From an uncultured Planctomycetaceae bacterium (lineage in GTDB: Bacteria; Planctomycetota; Planctomycetia; Planctomycetales; Planctomycetaceae): 64,000 bases of DNA. The stretch spans positions 1 to 64,000 of the forward strand of contig CALFSX010000152.1 of the NCBI GenBank assembly GCA_937916515.1, in the 5' to 3' direction. Positions within the stretch are counted from its first letter, which is position 1. Each line of letters opens with the position of its first letter. The translations under genes were made by a program, and so were the position numbers. Below the pieces are notes generated by a model, which was not told the DNA's origin, did no database searches, and saw only the letters and a list, made by a program, of their open reading frames with translations. Below, piece after piece: positions 1-11,190 of this stretch.

Positions 1-180
1 TTTCAGACGCCATTGGCAACAACAAAGAATGGCTTCCCGGACACGCTGCTAGAAGTACTCACCCTCTCGATCTGACTCGCCGGTTGCGAATTCTATGTAA
101 TCTTCTTAATCTCTTAAGGCACGAACACCGTTGTTCTGGATGAAGACTATTTCCAGAATGCAGCAGCGCCGGGGAAAACG
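1..180. other. Left-edge segment without a supported gene
   Basis: One frame stays open from the left edge to about base 140 on the plus strand and could be the tail of a gene that starts outside the window. No family is recognisable in it, so no CDS is called. Confidence 0.3.
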
Positions 181-624
181 ATGATGAATGACGACCTGCC
201 AAATTCAAATCTCGGCGACGGCCCCGGTCGTTTTATTGGTGCAGTGTTCGGGTTGGTTTTTCTGGGGATCGGACTAACAGTCATTGGCTTTCTGTGGCTA
301 ACTCCCTTCGACCAGTTTGGTTCGCCTCCGTTGTTTTTCCGCATCTTCGGTAGCTTCATCGCTTTGGCATTCGTTGCCGTGGGAGGCACCACAGCGTATG
401 CCGCGATTTCCGGGAAAGTGATGAATGCCAACACACTTCGAAACTCGGCAAACCTGAATCAGGTCAATGATAGCCGTCCGGAATCCCCAATCGCACCTCC
501 GGGCAAAGACGGTTACAAGTGCGACAGCTGCGGCGCTCCGCTAAGCACCAGCGCAGACGTATCTCCTCACGGAGACGTCAAGTGCAGTCATTGCAACCGC
601 TGGTTCAATGTCCACGCCAGGTAA
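181..624 (+). CDS. Small membrane protein with C-terminal zinc ribbon
   Basis: Predicted 147-residue protein of unknown function. Two hydrophobic stretches (about residues 17-38 and 55-79) look like transmembrane helices. The C-terminal third carries two Cys pairs, CDSC and CSHC, about 24 residues apart, which is the layout of a zinc ribbon. The two helices would leave both ends on the same side of the membrane. The start is the first ATG of an ATGATG pair; no strong ribosome-binding site is visible. Membrane plus zinc-ribbon proteins of this size are common in planctomycetes, but I recognise no named family. It stands alone upstream of the Tad-like genes. Confidence 0.7.
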   Translation: MMNDDLPNSNLGDGPGRFIGAVFGLVFLGIGLTVIGFLWLTPFDQFGSPPLFFRIFGSFIALAFVAVGGTTAYAAISGKVMNANTLRNSANLNQVNDSRPESPIAPPGKDGYKCDSCGAPLSTSADVSPHGDVKCSHCNRWFNVHAR

Positions 625-1083
625 CGCTGGACACACCTACAACCTGCGATGGCGCTTAGGCTGGAGCACTCTCGTGCTCGCTTAACATCAGGGCCACCCG
701 TCAAAGGGTCGGCCAGCACATCGAAGCCTTTAACAACTCAAAGAAAATTCAGCCGACACTCAGACACAAATCATCAAATCGATTTGGTGAAGTCTGCGAA
801 AGTAAGCGGATCGCGCAAGCCAAAAACAGAGTCCAGCAACAATGGACTAACGCACAGGCAGGAACGCACCCCCTGTGGCAAATGCTCATCAATTACCGCT
901 TGATGCTGCATTTTCGTAACACGCCTGATGCCCACTTACCTCGTAGCATTAATTCCGGAACGGAACATCTTCAAACTTGCGTCCAAATTTGAGAAATCTC
1001 GGAATGTTCTCAAAACTCGATCAATTGTTAAATCAGACGCGGGCCACACGTCACCACTTATAGCAACTGATCGGACCGACAGC
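625..1083. other. Intergenic region
   Basis: 459 bases between the zinc-ribbon protein and the TadE-like gene. Open frames here are short and have no recognisable product. No hairpin, repeat or RNA gene was seen. Confidence 0.5.
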
Positions 1084-1542
1084 ATGAAGCCTATGAATAC
1101 ACGCCCACACCCCCCCAAACTTTCAAAGCGTCGTCGCGGTGCTGCGATGGTTGAAATGGCGGTGTGCTTTCCAATCTTCATGTTGATGTTGCTGGGTATT
1201 ATTGAATTTGGCCGAGCACTTATGGTTTCGCAATTGCTCACCGCAGCGGCCCGTGAAGGCTGCCGAGTCGCAATTATTGACGGAGCAACCGAAGGCGATG
1301 TGGAAACCGAAATTCGCAACATGGTAACCGGATCCGTTGGTTGTCAGACAACTGCTGTGCAAGTCGATATTGTCGTGACAGCAATCTCCAATGGAGCAAT
1401 CGTCAACGATCTTGCAAACGCCGACCAGCGTGATCTGATTAAGATCGACATTACGGTGCCTTTTTCCGCAGTCAGTTTCACTGCGGGACGCTTCCTGAAT
1501 GGCAACAACCTTCGCGGGCAATGCGCAATGCGTAAAGAATAA
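1084..1542 (+). CDS. TadE-like pilus assembly protein
   Basis: Predicted 152-residue minor pseudopilin-like protein of the TadE family (tight adherence / Flp pilus). After a basic leader (KLSKRRRGAAMVEMA) there is one transmembrane segment at about residues 24-44, with the TadE hallmark of a Glu just before the helix (GAAMVEMA) and the IEFGRAL motif within and after it. The remaining part is a periplasmic domain with two Cys. The frame stays open upstream to 928, but the ATG at 1084 gives the normal TadE length and a basic N terminus. TadG-like and secreted genes follow on the same strand. No tadA, tadB, tadC or rcpA gene is present in the window. Confidence 0.8.
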   Translation: MKPMNTRPHPPKLSKRRRGAAMVEMAVCFPIFMLMLLGIIEFGRALMVSQLLTAAAREGCRVAIIDGATEGDVETEIRNMVTGSVGCQTTAVQVDIVVTAISNGAIVNDLANADQRDLIKIDITVPFSAVSFTAGRFLNGNNLRGQCAMRKE

Positions 1543-1611
1543 ACAAGGGTGCTTACTGCTGGTTCAACTGTGTGATTCAAACTTCTGTGCGCTATCAATT
1601 AGGGGGGCAAA

Positions 1612-2328
1612 ATGTCAAATCAATCGTTAATCAGAAACATCCCAATCGTACTACTGACGATGCTTGCATCGCCCATCGCAACTTTGCAGGCAGGCGGATT
1701 TCCTGAACCCGAAATCATACGGGTGGAAGAAGATTGGGTAACTTACATTCGGAATCCCGACTCAAACGTTGGAGCTCCACAAATTGCCAACGTGATTTCC
1801 CCCACTGAGTCAACAGAGGTCGCGTTTGGGATTGTCGAGCTGAATCACGCCAGTGCTCCAGACTTTCGCTCAGGTGGCCATCAGGTACAAAGCTGGATTG
1901 GCAGCACAAACCACGACTTCGCCTTTTCTGAAGAAACCAGCGTGCTACGAACGGACTACGACAAACTGGAGTACACCGTCGCCATGGAAAAAACACCTCA
2001 GTTGCTGAAGTTCACACTCAAAGATGGAAGGTCAAGAACGTGGGGCAGGTTCGCCAGAACAGGCATCACTGCAGTGACTCCTGTGTTCAACATTACACTG
2101 GAAAACTACAACCCGGAGTTTTCCGTTGCGAACACAACAATCAACGTTGGTGCACATCGAGTTGAGTTGATGTATCAAAAAGAAGTGCGGTACTACTCCG
2201 CAAATGGTTTGGAACGAACAGATACGACTCCCCGCGTGCTGCATCGGTTCAAGGAAGTGATTCAGTTTGTTTCACTCGCCGAATATGAACAGAACTCAGA
2301 CTACTTCAACATTGAAATCACCGAGTAG
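1612..2328 (+). CDS. Hypothetical secreted protein
   Basis: Predicted 238-residue protein with a signal peptide of about 27 residues (hydrophobic core IVLLTMLASPIA). The mature part is rich in beta-type sequence and has no recognised domain or Cys pattern. A G-rich run ending about 5 bases before the ATG could serve as ribosome-binding site. It lies between the TadE-like and TadG-like genes on the same strand, so a surface or pilus-associated role is possible by context only. The function is unknown. Confidence 0.65.
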   Translation: MSNQSLIRNIPIVLLTMLASPIATLQAGGFPEPEIIRVEEDWVTYIRNPDSNVGAPQIANVISPTESTEVAFGIVELNHASAPDFRSGGHQVQSWIGSTNHDFAFSEETSVLRTDYDKLEYTVAMEKTPQLLKFTLKDGRSRTWGRFARTGITAVTPVFNITLENYNPEFSVANTTINVGAHRVELMYQKEVRYYSANGLERTDTTPRVLHRFKEVIQFVSLAEYEQNSDYFNIEITE

Positions 2329-2396
2329 CAAACATCGCTGGAATTTGTCGCGCATACAACTCAACTAGTCCACAAGTAACACTAAAGGGCAAGGTT

Positions 2397-3617
2397 ATGA
2401 AGCACATTCGAAAATCGCACAACCCGAGGAATGCACCAAGTACGCAAAAAAAACGAAAAGGGGCCATCATTGTATTTGCAGCAGTGATGATCGCAGTTGT
2501 CATAGGATTTGCGGCGTTCACCGTCGACGTAGGCATGGTCACACTTACCAAGGGGCAAATGCAATCGGCAGCGGATTCCGCCGCTCATGCAGCCACATTG
2601 GAAATTTCCCGAGGCTTTGGACCTGGTGGCGAGCTTAGTCAGGATGCCGCTGAGCAATTGGCCCGAGAACGTGCGGTTGAGATGATCGGCCATTTCAGAA
2701 CGGGCGATGTGGTTGCCACAGATGCTGATATGATTCGTGATGTACGAGTTGGCCGCAGAAGCTGGAGCGAAGCGAACCAGCAGTGGACTCAGGAATGGGG
2801 CGTTCCACCATTTAACATGGTGGAAGTCACGGTAAGACGCACAAATGCAGACACAACGGCATTGCCAATGACGTTTGCTCGCATTCTTGGCAGAGAAAAC
2901 TTCGATATTGAAGTTAAGTCAATCGCCGCTCTTCAGCCGGGGATTGGATTTGGATTGCCGCCGGAACCAATTTCGAATTCCGAAGAAAACACAATAGACA
3001 TTCTTCCAATTGCACTGGACCTTGGCTCCTGGACTGACCTTGTCAACCAGTACCACACCGGAGCGGACAACGGCTATGAAGATGACTACAAGTGGTCAAT
3101 GTCCGGCGGTGTTGAAAGCGGAAAACACGACAACATACCGGAAATCAATATGTACCCGGACCTGAACAGCGGCCTGGCACCGGGTAATCGTGGAACGGTG
3201 GATCTTGGCTCAGCAAACAACAGCACAAACGACCTGAAGCGTCAAATCATCCACGGACTAAACTCATACGACATGTCGTTTTTTCCAGACAACAAAATCA
3301 CCTTCAACCAAAACGGTGCGTTATTCCTGAACGGAGACACTGGAATCAGCGCCGGAATTCAAAGTGCGCTGGAATCAATTATCGGTCAGGTTAGAGCGAT
3401 TCCAATTTTCATCGAAGTGACCGGTCAGGGAAACAATGCAACGTACACAATCGTAAAGTTTGTTGGCATCCGAGTCATCGCGGTCAACCTAAGCGGTGGC
3501 CCCAAAAAGCGTTACCTGAAAGTTCAGCCTGCTGTATTTTCAGACAATCACGTTATTCGAGGCAACACTGCAGTAAATGTGGATTCAATCATGAGCCAAC
3601 CTGTCATCATCCACTAA
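2397..3617 (+). CDS. TadG-like pilus/Flp assembly protein
   Basis: Predicted 406-residue protein of the TadG-like type. The N terminus is basic (QKKRKGA), followed by one transmembrane helix at about residues 23-44, then the typical DVGMVTLTKGQMQSAADSAA segment found just after the helix in TadG-like proteins. The long C-terminal part is extracytoplasmic, Asn-rich and without a recognisable von Willebrand A motif. Such proteins anchor in the inner membrane and are associated with Flp pilus secretion. It follows the TadE-like and secreted genes, with about 70 bases between each. It is convergent with the FAD oxidoreductase downstream. Confidence 0.75.
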   Translation: MKHIRKSHNPRNAPSTQKKRKGAIIVFAAVMIAVVIGFAAFTVDVGMVTLTKGQMQSAADSAAHAATLEISRGFGPGGELSQDAAEQLARERAVEMIGHFRTGDVVATDADMIRDVRVGRRSWSEANQQWTQEWGVPPFNMVEVTVRRTNADTTALPMTFARILGRENFDIEVKSIAALQPGIGFGLPPEPISNSEENTIDILPIALDLGSWTDLVNQYHTGADNGYEDDYKWSMSGGVESGKHDNIPEINMYPDLNSGLAPGNRGTVDLGSANNSTNDLKRQIIHGLNSYDMSFFPDNKITFNQNGALFLNGDTGISAGIQSALESIIGQVRAIPIFIEVTGQGNNATYTIVKFVGIRVIAVNLSGGPKKRYLKVQPAVFSDNHVIRGNTAVNVDSIMSQPVIIH

Positions 3618-3657
3618 ACGCCAAGACATAACCTCATCAGAGCAACGGGCATCACGC

Positions 3658-5922
<2,265 letters not shown>

Positions 5923-6514
5923 CATCAAACTCCGCACAAATCAGTTTTCTGTTCCAGGCTTGAAACGCAAAATCAAATGAGTCGAGTCGAACGTTGCTGA
6001 AACATGCAATTTACAACCCACACAGACAGCCGCACTTCCGACCTGACTAAAATCACCTGCGTCATCATAGCCGCAGTCGTCGACAATTAGAGCAACTTAC
6101 CTTAAGGCCTGGTCGCCTTTCGCTCTGCGAAAGAACGACCAGACGCACTTTCGTGGAGCGAAAGGCGACCAACTTCGTCCATAACAAAAAGTCAATTGCT
6201 AAATAAGAATACAGAATGATGCAGCACCTGGCGACTACGAAGATTGTATCATTCCTGAATCCGCAATTTCGGCGATATTCAGGATGCTACCCTGCCGCTT
6301 CCGCCCCGAGAGGCATTTCACGACGAAAGCAGTGCCGGCTGTAAAGATCTTCAGGAAGTCACCGACAGCTTGTGGCTGCAGAATGCAGAATGTGCAAAGT
6401 TCCGCCAGTTCGTCAATGGATGAACGCGTTGCCTGAATCTAAAGCTCATCCCGGGCCAGTGTCGCAAAACACAACGTCGCTCAACCCGGTATCGCTCAAA
6501 GGCAAAGCGGCGAA
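5923..6514. other. Intergenic region with a REP-like hairpin
   Basis: About 590 bases between the FAD oxidoreductase and tatC. Apart from the palindrome at 6111-6170, listed separately, nothing coding or structural was recognised. Confidence 0.5.
6111..6170. repeat. REP-like inverted repeat
   Basis: Arms at 6111-6133 and 6148-6170 are inverted copies of 23 bases with two mismatches, and the outer 15 bases (GGTCGCCTTTCGCTC) match perfectly. The loop is 14 bases. A related half-copy, GGTCGCCTTTCGCGG, occurs at 54733-54747. There is no T-tract, so this fits a dispersed palindromic repeat better than a terminator. Confidence 0.75.
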
Positions 6515-7588
6515 CTAAGCCAGCGGATCTGCTGTCGCTTTCGATTGAAACCTGCACAGCTGGATTCCGGCGATGTACAGGAACACCAGTGGAAACATCA
6601 TTAACAGCATGCTTTGAGGGTCGGATGGCGTTAACAGCATAGATGCAATCGCAATAACCAACACCGCCATCCGCCAGTTTTCAATGTAAGCCTGAACGGT
6701 AATCATGCCAATACGCTCAAGAAACAGCATCACCATAGGAAGCTGAAAACTGATTCCGAACATCACTGGAAGCATCAACACAAAGCTGATGTAGTCTGAC
6801 AGGCGAGGCTGCAACTCTACTCCAATCCAGCTGTTGAAGCTGATCAGGAAGTCCAGCACGATGGGAAACACAAAGTAGAAGCAAAACAAAGCTCCCACAA
6901 AGAACAACCCCAGGCTCATCGGAAGATACGTGTAGACGTGCTTCCTTTCGTGAGGGAAAAGGCCTGCTGCAACAAACAGCCATAACTGAAAGAACACCCA
7001 TGGCGATGCCAGCACAAAGCCGGAAACCATGCTGACCTTGATGTAGGTCATGAAGGCTTCTTCCACTTTGTAAGTTACCGGTCGATTAAAACGGTCGGCA
7101 GTCTTCTTGAACAAAGCGATCTCGTCCGACTTTATCAACAGTGGCACAGTCAGCGCAGCAATCGGCTCGCCTGTTTCCTTTGGCGGCTCGACAGCAGTCG
7201 GCTTCAGAGTTCCCGGTGCCGCTGATTCAATCGCACTTCTTAAACTGGCAATTGGCACCTGGACCAACAGTTCATCAGCCTGAAGAGACTCCTGAACAAC
7301 TGGCACAGCAACTTCAGGTTCTTTCTTTTCCGTTGAAAACAGTTGCTTGATAAACCCGGTGAAGTCCATTCCGCCCAGGTCGTTTTCCACGGTCGGCAGA
7401 TTGTTACGCCGCAACGCATCATCGATTGGCGTTCGAAGAAAATTGATAATCCGATCGCCAAAGAAAAGCGATAGAATCACTCCCAGAACCAATCCCAACA
7501 ACGCGCGCCAAACGTGTACGCGCAACACCTCCAGGTGTTCGCCAAACGTCATTGTGGAATCGTCAAACAGGTCGCGATTGCGGGGCAT
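6515..7588 (-). CDS. tatC: Sec-independent protein translocase TatC
   Basis: Predicted 357-residue TatC, the core receptor of the twin-arginine translocase in the inner membrane. The N terminus has the TatC signature (MTFGEHLEVLRVHVWRA) and the first helix near residues 31-47. Further helices and the FELPM-like SFQLPMVMLFL segment lie in the C-terminal half. It is about 100 residues longer than E. coli TatC because of a charged insertion between helix 1 and the YIKVS segment. Extended TatC proteins occur in planctomycetes. No tatA/tatB gene is adjacent. The DUF1501 and DUF1552 proteins in this window have RR-containing N termini and may be substrates. ilvE lies just upstream on the same strand. 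Confidence 0.93.
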   Translation of the reverse strand: MPRNRDLFDDSTMTFGEHLEVLRVHVWRALLGLVLGVILSLFFGDRIINFLRTPIDDALRRNNLPTVENDLGGMDFTGFIKQLFSTEKKEPEVAVPVVQESLQADELLVQVPIASLRSAIESAAPGTLKPTAVEPPKETGEPIAALTVPLLIKSDEIALFKKTADRFNRPVTYKVEEAFMTYIKVSMVSGFVLASPWVFFQLWLFVAAGLFPHERKHVYTYLPMSLGLFFVGALFCFYFVFPIVLDFLISFNSWIGVELQPRLSDYISFVLMLPVMFGISFQLPMVMLFLERIGMITVQAYIENWRMAVLVIAIASMLLTPSDPQSMLLMMFPLVFLYIAGIQLCRFQSKATADPLA

Positions 7589-7642
7589 AGTTTTTACTGA
7601 ACCTCAATATTTGTGAACAGGCGTTGCGTGCCAGCAAACGCA

Positions 7643-8500
7643 TCAGGAACGCGTAAGCTTCTGAAACCGTTCCAGCAGATCTTTGGTCACCGGACCCGGT
7701 TTGCCAGTTCCGATTTTTCTTCCGTCCAGGCCAACAACGGAAATAACTTCAGCGGCTGTTCCTGTCAGGAAGCATTCGTCGGCAACAAAAATATCGTGGC
7801 GAACCAGTGGCACTTCCTTAACCGGAATGCCAGCCTCTTTAGCCAACCCCATAACGGCATTGCGAGTGATTCCTTCCAGAATGCCTGCTTCCGGTGGGGG
7901 AGTCTTCAGCACTCCATCCTTCACGATAAAGATATTATCGCCAGTACACTCAGCAACTTCGCCTTTGTGGTTCAGCATCAACGCTTCCACAGTGCCAGCA
8001 TCGGTTCCTTCAATTCTGGCCAGGATGTTGTTCAAATAGTTCAGTGATTTGATTCGAGGACTCAAGGCAGCCGAATGATTGCGAATCGTACTGGCAGTAA
8101 TCAGCTGCAAACCGGTGTCGTACATTTCCTGCGGATACAAAGAAATTGAGTCAGCAATGATGATCACCTGCGGGTTGCTGGTCCGACGCGGATCGAGCCC
8201 CAAAGTGCCAGCACCGCGAGTCACCACCAATCGAACGTACCCGTCTGACAAACCGTTCGCGGCAACGGTCTCGCGAACAGCCTGCGTCATTTCTTCCGGA
8301 GTCATCGGAATTTCCAGGCGAATCGCCAGCGCGCTTTCATAAAGGCGATCGATGTGTTCCTTTTCCAGAAACACCTTGCCACCGTACGTGCGAATCCCTT
8401 CGAACACTCCATCGCCATACAGCAAACCGTGATCAAAAACGCTCACCATTGCCTGCTCTTTAGGAACAAGCTTTCCCGCTACATAAACCTGAACTGACAT
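7643..8500 (-). CDS. ilvE: Branched-chain amino acid aminotransferase
   Basis: Predicted 285-residue class IV PLP-dependent aminotransferase. It would transfer amino groups between glutamate and the 2-keto acids of Val, Leu and Ile. The pyridoxal Lys is in the SPRIKSLNYLNNI motif (about residue 151). The glycine-rich GLLYGDGVFEGIRTYGG stretch at 26-42 and the ECTGDNIFIVKDG and LTGTAAEV segments are typical for IlvE. The start is placed at the ATG at 8500; a TTG lies two codons upstream. A D-amino-acid aminotransferase is the main alternative within the fold, but the motif set fits IlvE. It lies 54 bases upstream of tatC. Confidence 0.9.
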   Translation of the reverse strand: MSVQVYVAGKLVPKEQAMVSVFDHGLLYGDGVFEGIRTYGGKVFLEKEHIDRLYESALAIRLEIPMTPEEMTQAVRETVAANGLSDGYVRLVVTRGAGTLGLDPRRTSNPQVIIIADSISLYPQEMYDTGLQLITASTIRNHSAALSPRIKSLNYLNNILARIEGTDAGTVEALMLNHKGEVAECTGDNIFIVKDGVLKTPPPEAGILEGITRNAVMGLAKEAGIPVKEVPLVRHDIFVADECFLTGTAAEVISVVGLDGRKIGTGKPGPVTKDLLERFQKLTRS

Positions 8501-8689
8501 TGCCAAAACTCGCTACAAAGCTGCGGAAGTATCGCCGTCGCAAAACAAACGAAGCCACAAAGCAACGTCAGAAAAGCGAGGAGTGTTCGTCACTTTTATA
8601 CCAACGAGAACCACGCGACACACTTCGCAGCAGCGGCATTTCTGGCAGTGTGGCCAACTTCTCCATCAGAAAACCCAACAACCCGCACG

Positions 8690-9259
8690 TTACAAGGGCA
8701 CAGAACCGCCGGACACCGCTGAATCCCAATGAAACTGGTAGTTCGCGCCAAGCTGCATGCGAGTGAGAGTCACAATCTGGTGAGTATGGCCGACAAGGTG
8801 AGGAACCGTGTGCATAATGGCTCCCAGCACGGTCACTTCGAAGCCCTGAATACTGCGAGTCTGAACGAAGTCGTCGTCACCCAACGCAGACAATACTTCC
8901 CGTGCCCTTTCAATCACCTGCTCCAGTCTTTGCAGCAGAACTTCCGCAGACTCAACCGCTTCAGCGTGAAATTCGGCATTGCGATCTCGGAACCCTGGCT
9001 GATCCAGCACTCCATCTACGGCCCACTGCTGCAAATTGCCAGCAAGGTGCCGCAACAAGGCACCAACAGAATTCTGCCCCGCTGCCGGTTGCCACCACAA
9101 CTGAGCAGCATCCAACTGCATGACGCAGTATGTGATACGGGAAAACGATTGATTCAACAGGTGAATACACTCGGCCCGAAATTGCCCAACAAACTGTTCA
9201 CGCAACTCAGACACCTGTCTCAATGCTCCACCATAGCAGGCGCTAGCGATCAATCTCAC
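8690..9259 (-). CDS. DinB-like / DUF1572 family protein
   Basis: Predicted 189-residue four-helix DinB-like protein. The pattern of His residues (LLRHLAGNLQQW in the middle and HLVGHTHQI near the C terminus) matches the metal-binding triad positions of the DinB superfamily; the mid-protein motif is that of the DUF1572/DinB_2 group. The start is a GTG inside the last codons of nuoD (17-base overlap), which suggests translational coupling. Members are putative metal-dependent enzymes, some acting as thiol transferases; the substrate here is unknown. Its relation to complex I is likely positional only. Confidence 0.75.
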   Translation of the reverse strand: MRLIASACYGGALRQVSELREQFVGQFRAECIHLLNQSFSRITYCVMQLDAAQLWWQPAAGQNSVGALLRHLAGNLQQWAVDGVLDQPGFRDRNAEFHAEAVESAEVLLQRLEQVIERAREVLSALGDDDFVQTRSIQGFEVTVLGAIMHTVPHLVGHTHQIVTLTRMQLGANYQFHWDSAVSGGSVPL

Positions 9260-10487
9260 CCATCACGACGTCCAGCGAACCAACAACAGACGGCACGTCC
9301 GCCAGCGGGACGCCTTCGCACAACTGATCGGTCACTGACAGATTACAGAAACATGAACTCTTGGCTCGAGCACGCAACGGTTCTGCATTGCCATTGCCGA
9401 CGATATAGAAACCCATTTGGCCGCGAGGGCATTCGGTTTCCAGATACACTTCGTCCTTGGGCAGTTTCGTGTTGAACTTGAAGACTTCTCGATGAGTACC
9501 CTCAGCTTTTTGGTACTTCGGAATTGCCTGACGAACCAGCCGAATGGATTGCACAACTTCCATCATGCGGACATAAAAACGGCACCAGTTATCGCCAAGA
9601 ACGGCTTCCCGAGGAGCGTCTGCAAATGGAGCAACAGGAACCTCGAAATCGTAGCCTTCATACATGCGAGTGTAGATCGCTTCGCCGTCTTCTTTGCGGC
9701 GAAGGTCATAGTCGACTCCACTACCTCGCAGAACCGGCCCCGTGCAACCGAAACTGATCGCGGTTTCGCGGCTTAGAATTCCAATGCCTGCGGTTCGCTT
9801 GATAAAGATGGCATTCGTCGTCAGTAGTGCGTGATATTCCTTGATGCGTTTTTCCAGCCATGAGAGAAACATCTCAACGACTTCGAAAAAGTGAGCTCGT
9901 TGCCCCTTGGGGATCTGCAGCAATGCCGCCAGACCATCCGGAATTTCCATTTCTTCCGGAAGGTCATGAGTTGCTCCGCCAACCGTTAGATAGCTACACG
10001 TCAATCGGGCGCCGCAAGCTTCTTCGAAGAAGTCCAGAATGATCTCACGTTCACGGAAGGCGTACAAAAACGGGCTGAAAGTGCCCAAGTCAAGGCCATA
10101 TGTACCCATGGCCACAAGGTGACTGGCAATCCGCCCTAATTCGGCGATGAACACGCGCAGATGCATGGCCTTTTCGTTGACTTCCATGCCGACCAGCTTT
10201 TCAACTGCCAAAGAGAACCCAAGGTTCATGTTCATGGCGGCCAGATAGTCCATTCGATCGGTGTAGGGAACCCACTGCGGAGTCGCCAGATTCTCACCGA
10301 TTTTTTCAGCACAGCGATGCAGATAGCCGATGTGCGGCGTGCACTCATGCACAATTTCGCCGTCGGTTCGCAGCAACAAGCGTAGTACTCCGTGAGTACT
10401 TGGGTGCTGCGGCCCCATGTTGACGAGCATTTCGTCAGTCTGAACGTCAAACTCGACAACGCGAGGATCTTCGATTTGCATACTCAT
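9243..10487 (-). CDS. nuoD: NADH-quinone oxidoreductase subunit D
   Basis: Predicted 414-residue 49-kDa subunit of respiratory complex I, in the peripheral arm close to the quinone site. The signature MGPQHPSTHGVLR is at about residues 25-37, with HIGYLHRCAEKIGE following and YYDLR-like DYDLRRKEDGEAIY further on. The C terminus ends with the conserved DVVMGEIDR, so the protein is complete. The start is the ATG at 10487, two codons before a second ATG. nuoC lies 120 bases upstream and the DinB-like gene overlaps its 3' end. Confidence 0.96.
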   Translation of the reverse strand: MSMQIEDPRVVEFDVQTDEMLVNMGPQHPSTHGVLRLLLRTDGEIVHECTPHIGYLHRCAEKIGENLATPQWVPYTDRMDYLAAMNMNLGFSLAVEKLVGMEVNEKAMHLRVFIAELGRIASHLVAMGTYGLDLGTFSPFLYAFREREIILDFFEEACGARLTCSYLTVGGATHDLPEEMEIPDGLAALLQIPKGQRAHFFEVVEMFLSWLEKRIKEYHALLTTNAIFIKRTAGIGILSRETAISFGCTGPVLRGSGVDYDLRRKEDGEAIYTRMYEGYDFEVPVAPFADAPREAVLGDNWCRFYVRMMEVVQSIRLVRQAIPKYQKAEGTHREVFKFNTKLPKDEVYLETECPRGQMGFYIVGNGNAEPLRARAKSSCFCNLSVTDQLCEGVPLADVPSVVGSLDVVMGEIDR

Positions 10488-10607
10488 GATTAGAAGCCCG
10501 TTCAGTGGCGAGCAATATGGCTGTGTAAGTTCAGGCTTAGCGGCTTAAACTCTGCAACAACAAAAGCTGGCTGTTAAACCCTGATAAGCTGATAAAAGGA
10601 CGCCAAA

Positions 10608-11141
10608 CTAGCGGCCTCGAACGCCGTGATATTCCAAGGGGAAATCGTAGTCTTTTCGAAGAGCGTGCCCCTGCCAGTCTTCCGGACACAGAATTCGTCG
10701 CAAATTCGGGTGATCCTGAAAGAAGATTCCAACCAGGTCGTAAGCTTCGCGTTCGTGCCAATTGGCAATCCCCCAAACGCTGCTAACGGATGGCACCTCT
10801 GGCAACTGCCCCTGTTCGTCGTTCTTCCAACGAGCAACAATAACCTTCAGCTTCAGCCGGTGCTTCAGCTCCATGCTGGACAGTTGATACACGACTTCCA
10901 CATGCGGATCATGCCCAAACTTCGGAGCCTTCTTTTCGTCCGGCTCGAAGTAGTCGCAGCCACACAGATCATTTAAGTGATCAAATCGCAGTCGCTCATC
11001 GTCTCGAAGGAAAGTACCAACATCAACGATTGAACCGGCATCAACCACGATCCAAGGATCAGTCGCTTCAACAAAAGCTGCCCCAACGGCGGCCTCACCA
11101 AACTTCTGAAGAAGAATGGAATGGACTTCCTGAATATTCAT
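10608..11141 (-). CDS. nuoC: NADH-quinone oxidoreductase subunit C
   Basis: Predicted 177-residue 30-kDa subunit of complex I. The family signature [20 protein letters not shown] is near residues 130-150, followed by [16 protein letters not shown] at the end. Length is normal for a stand-alone NuoC. It sits between nuoA (49 bases upstream) and nuoD. nuoB, which normally lies between nuoA and nuoC, is absent at this position. Confidence 0.93.
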   Translation of the reverse strand: MNIQEVHSILLQKFGEAAVGAAFVEATDPWIVVDAGSIVDVGTFLRDDERLRFDHLNDLCGCDYFEPDEKKAPKFGHDPHVEVVYQLSSMELKHRLKLKVIVARWKNDEQGQLPEVPSVSSVWGIANWHEREAYDLVGIFFQDHPNLRRILCPEDWQGHALRKDYDFPLEYHGVRGR

Positions 11142-11190
11142 TGCGGTGTTTTCAATTCACAAAGTTAAGCAGCCAGACAAATGGCAAACA

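Noticed and set aside
649-903. 84-codon plus-strand frame after the zinc-ribbon gene
   Set aside because: Composition is not protein-like, with no family pattern and no ribosome-binding site.
8500-8766. 88-codon plus-strand frame between ilvE and the DinB-like gene
   Set aside because: It is very basic, without a recognisable pattern, and partly antisense to the DinB-like gene.
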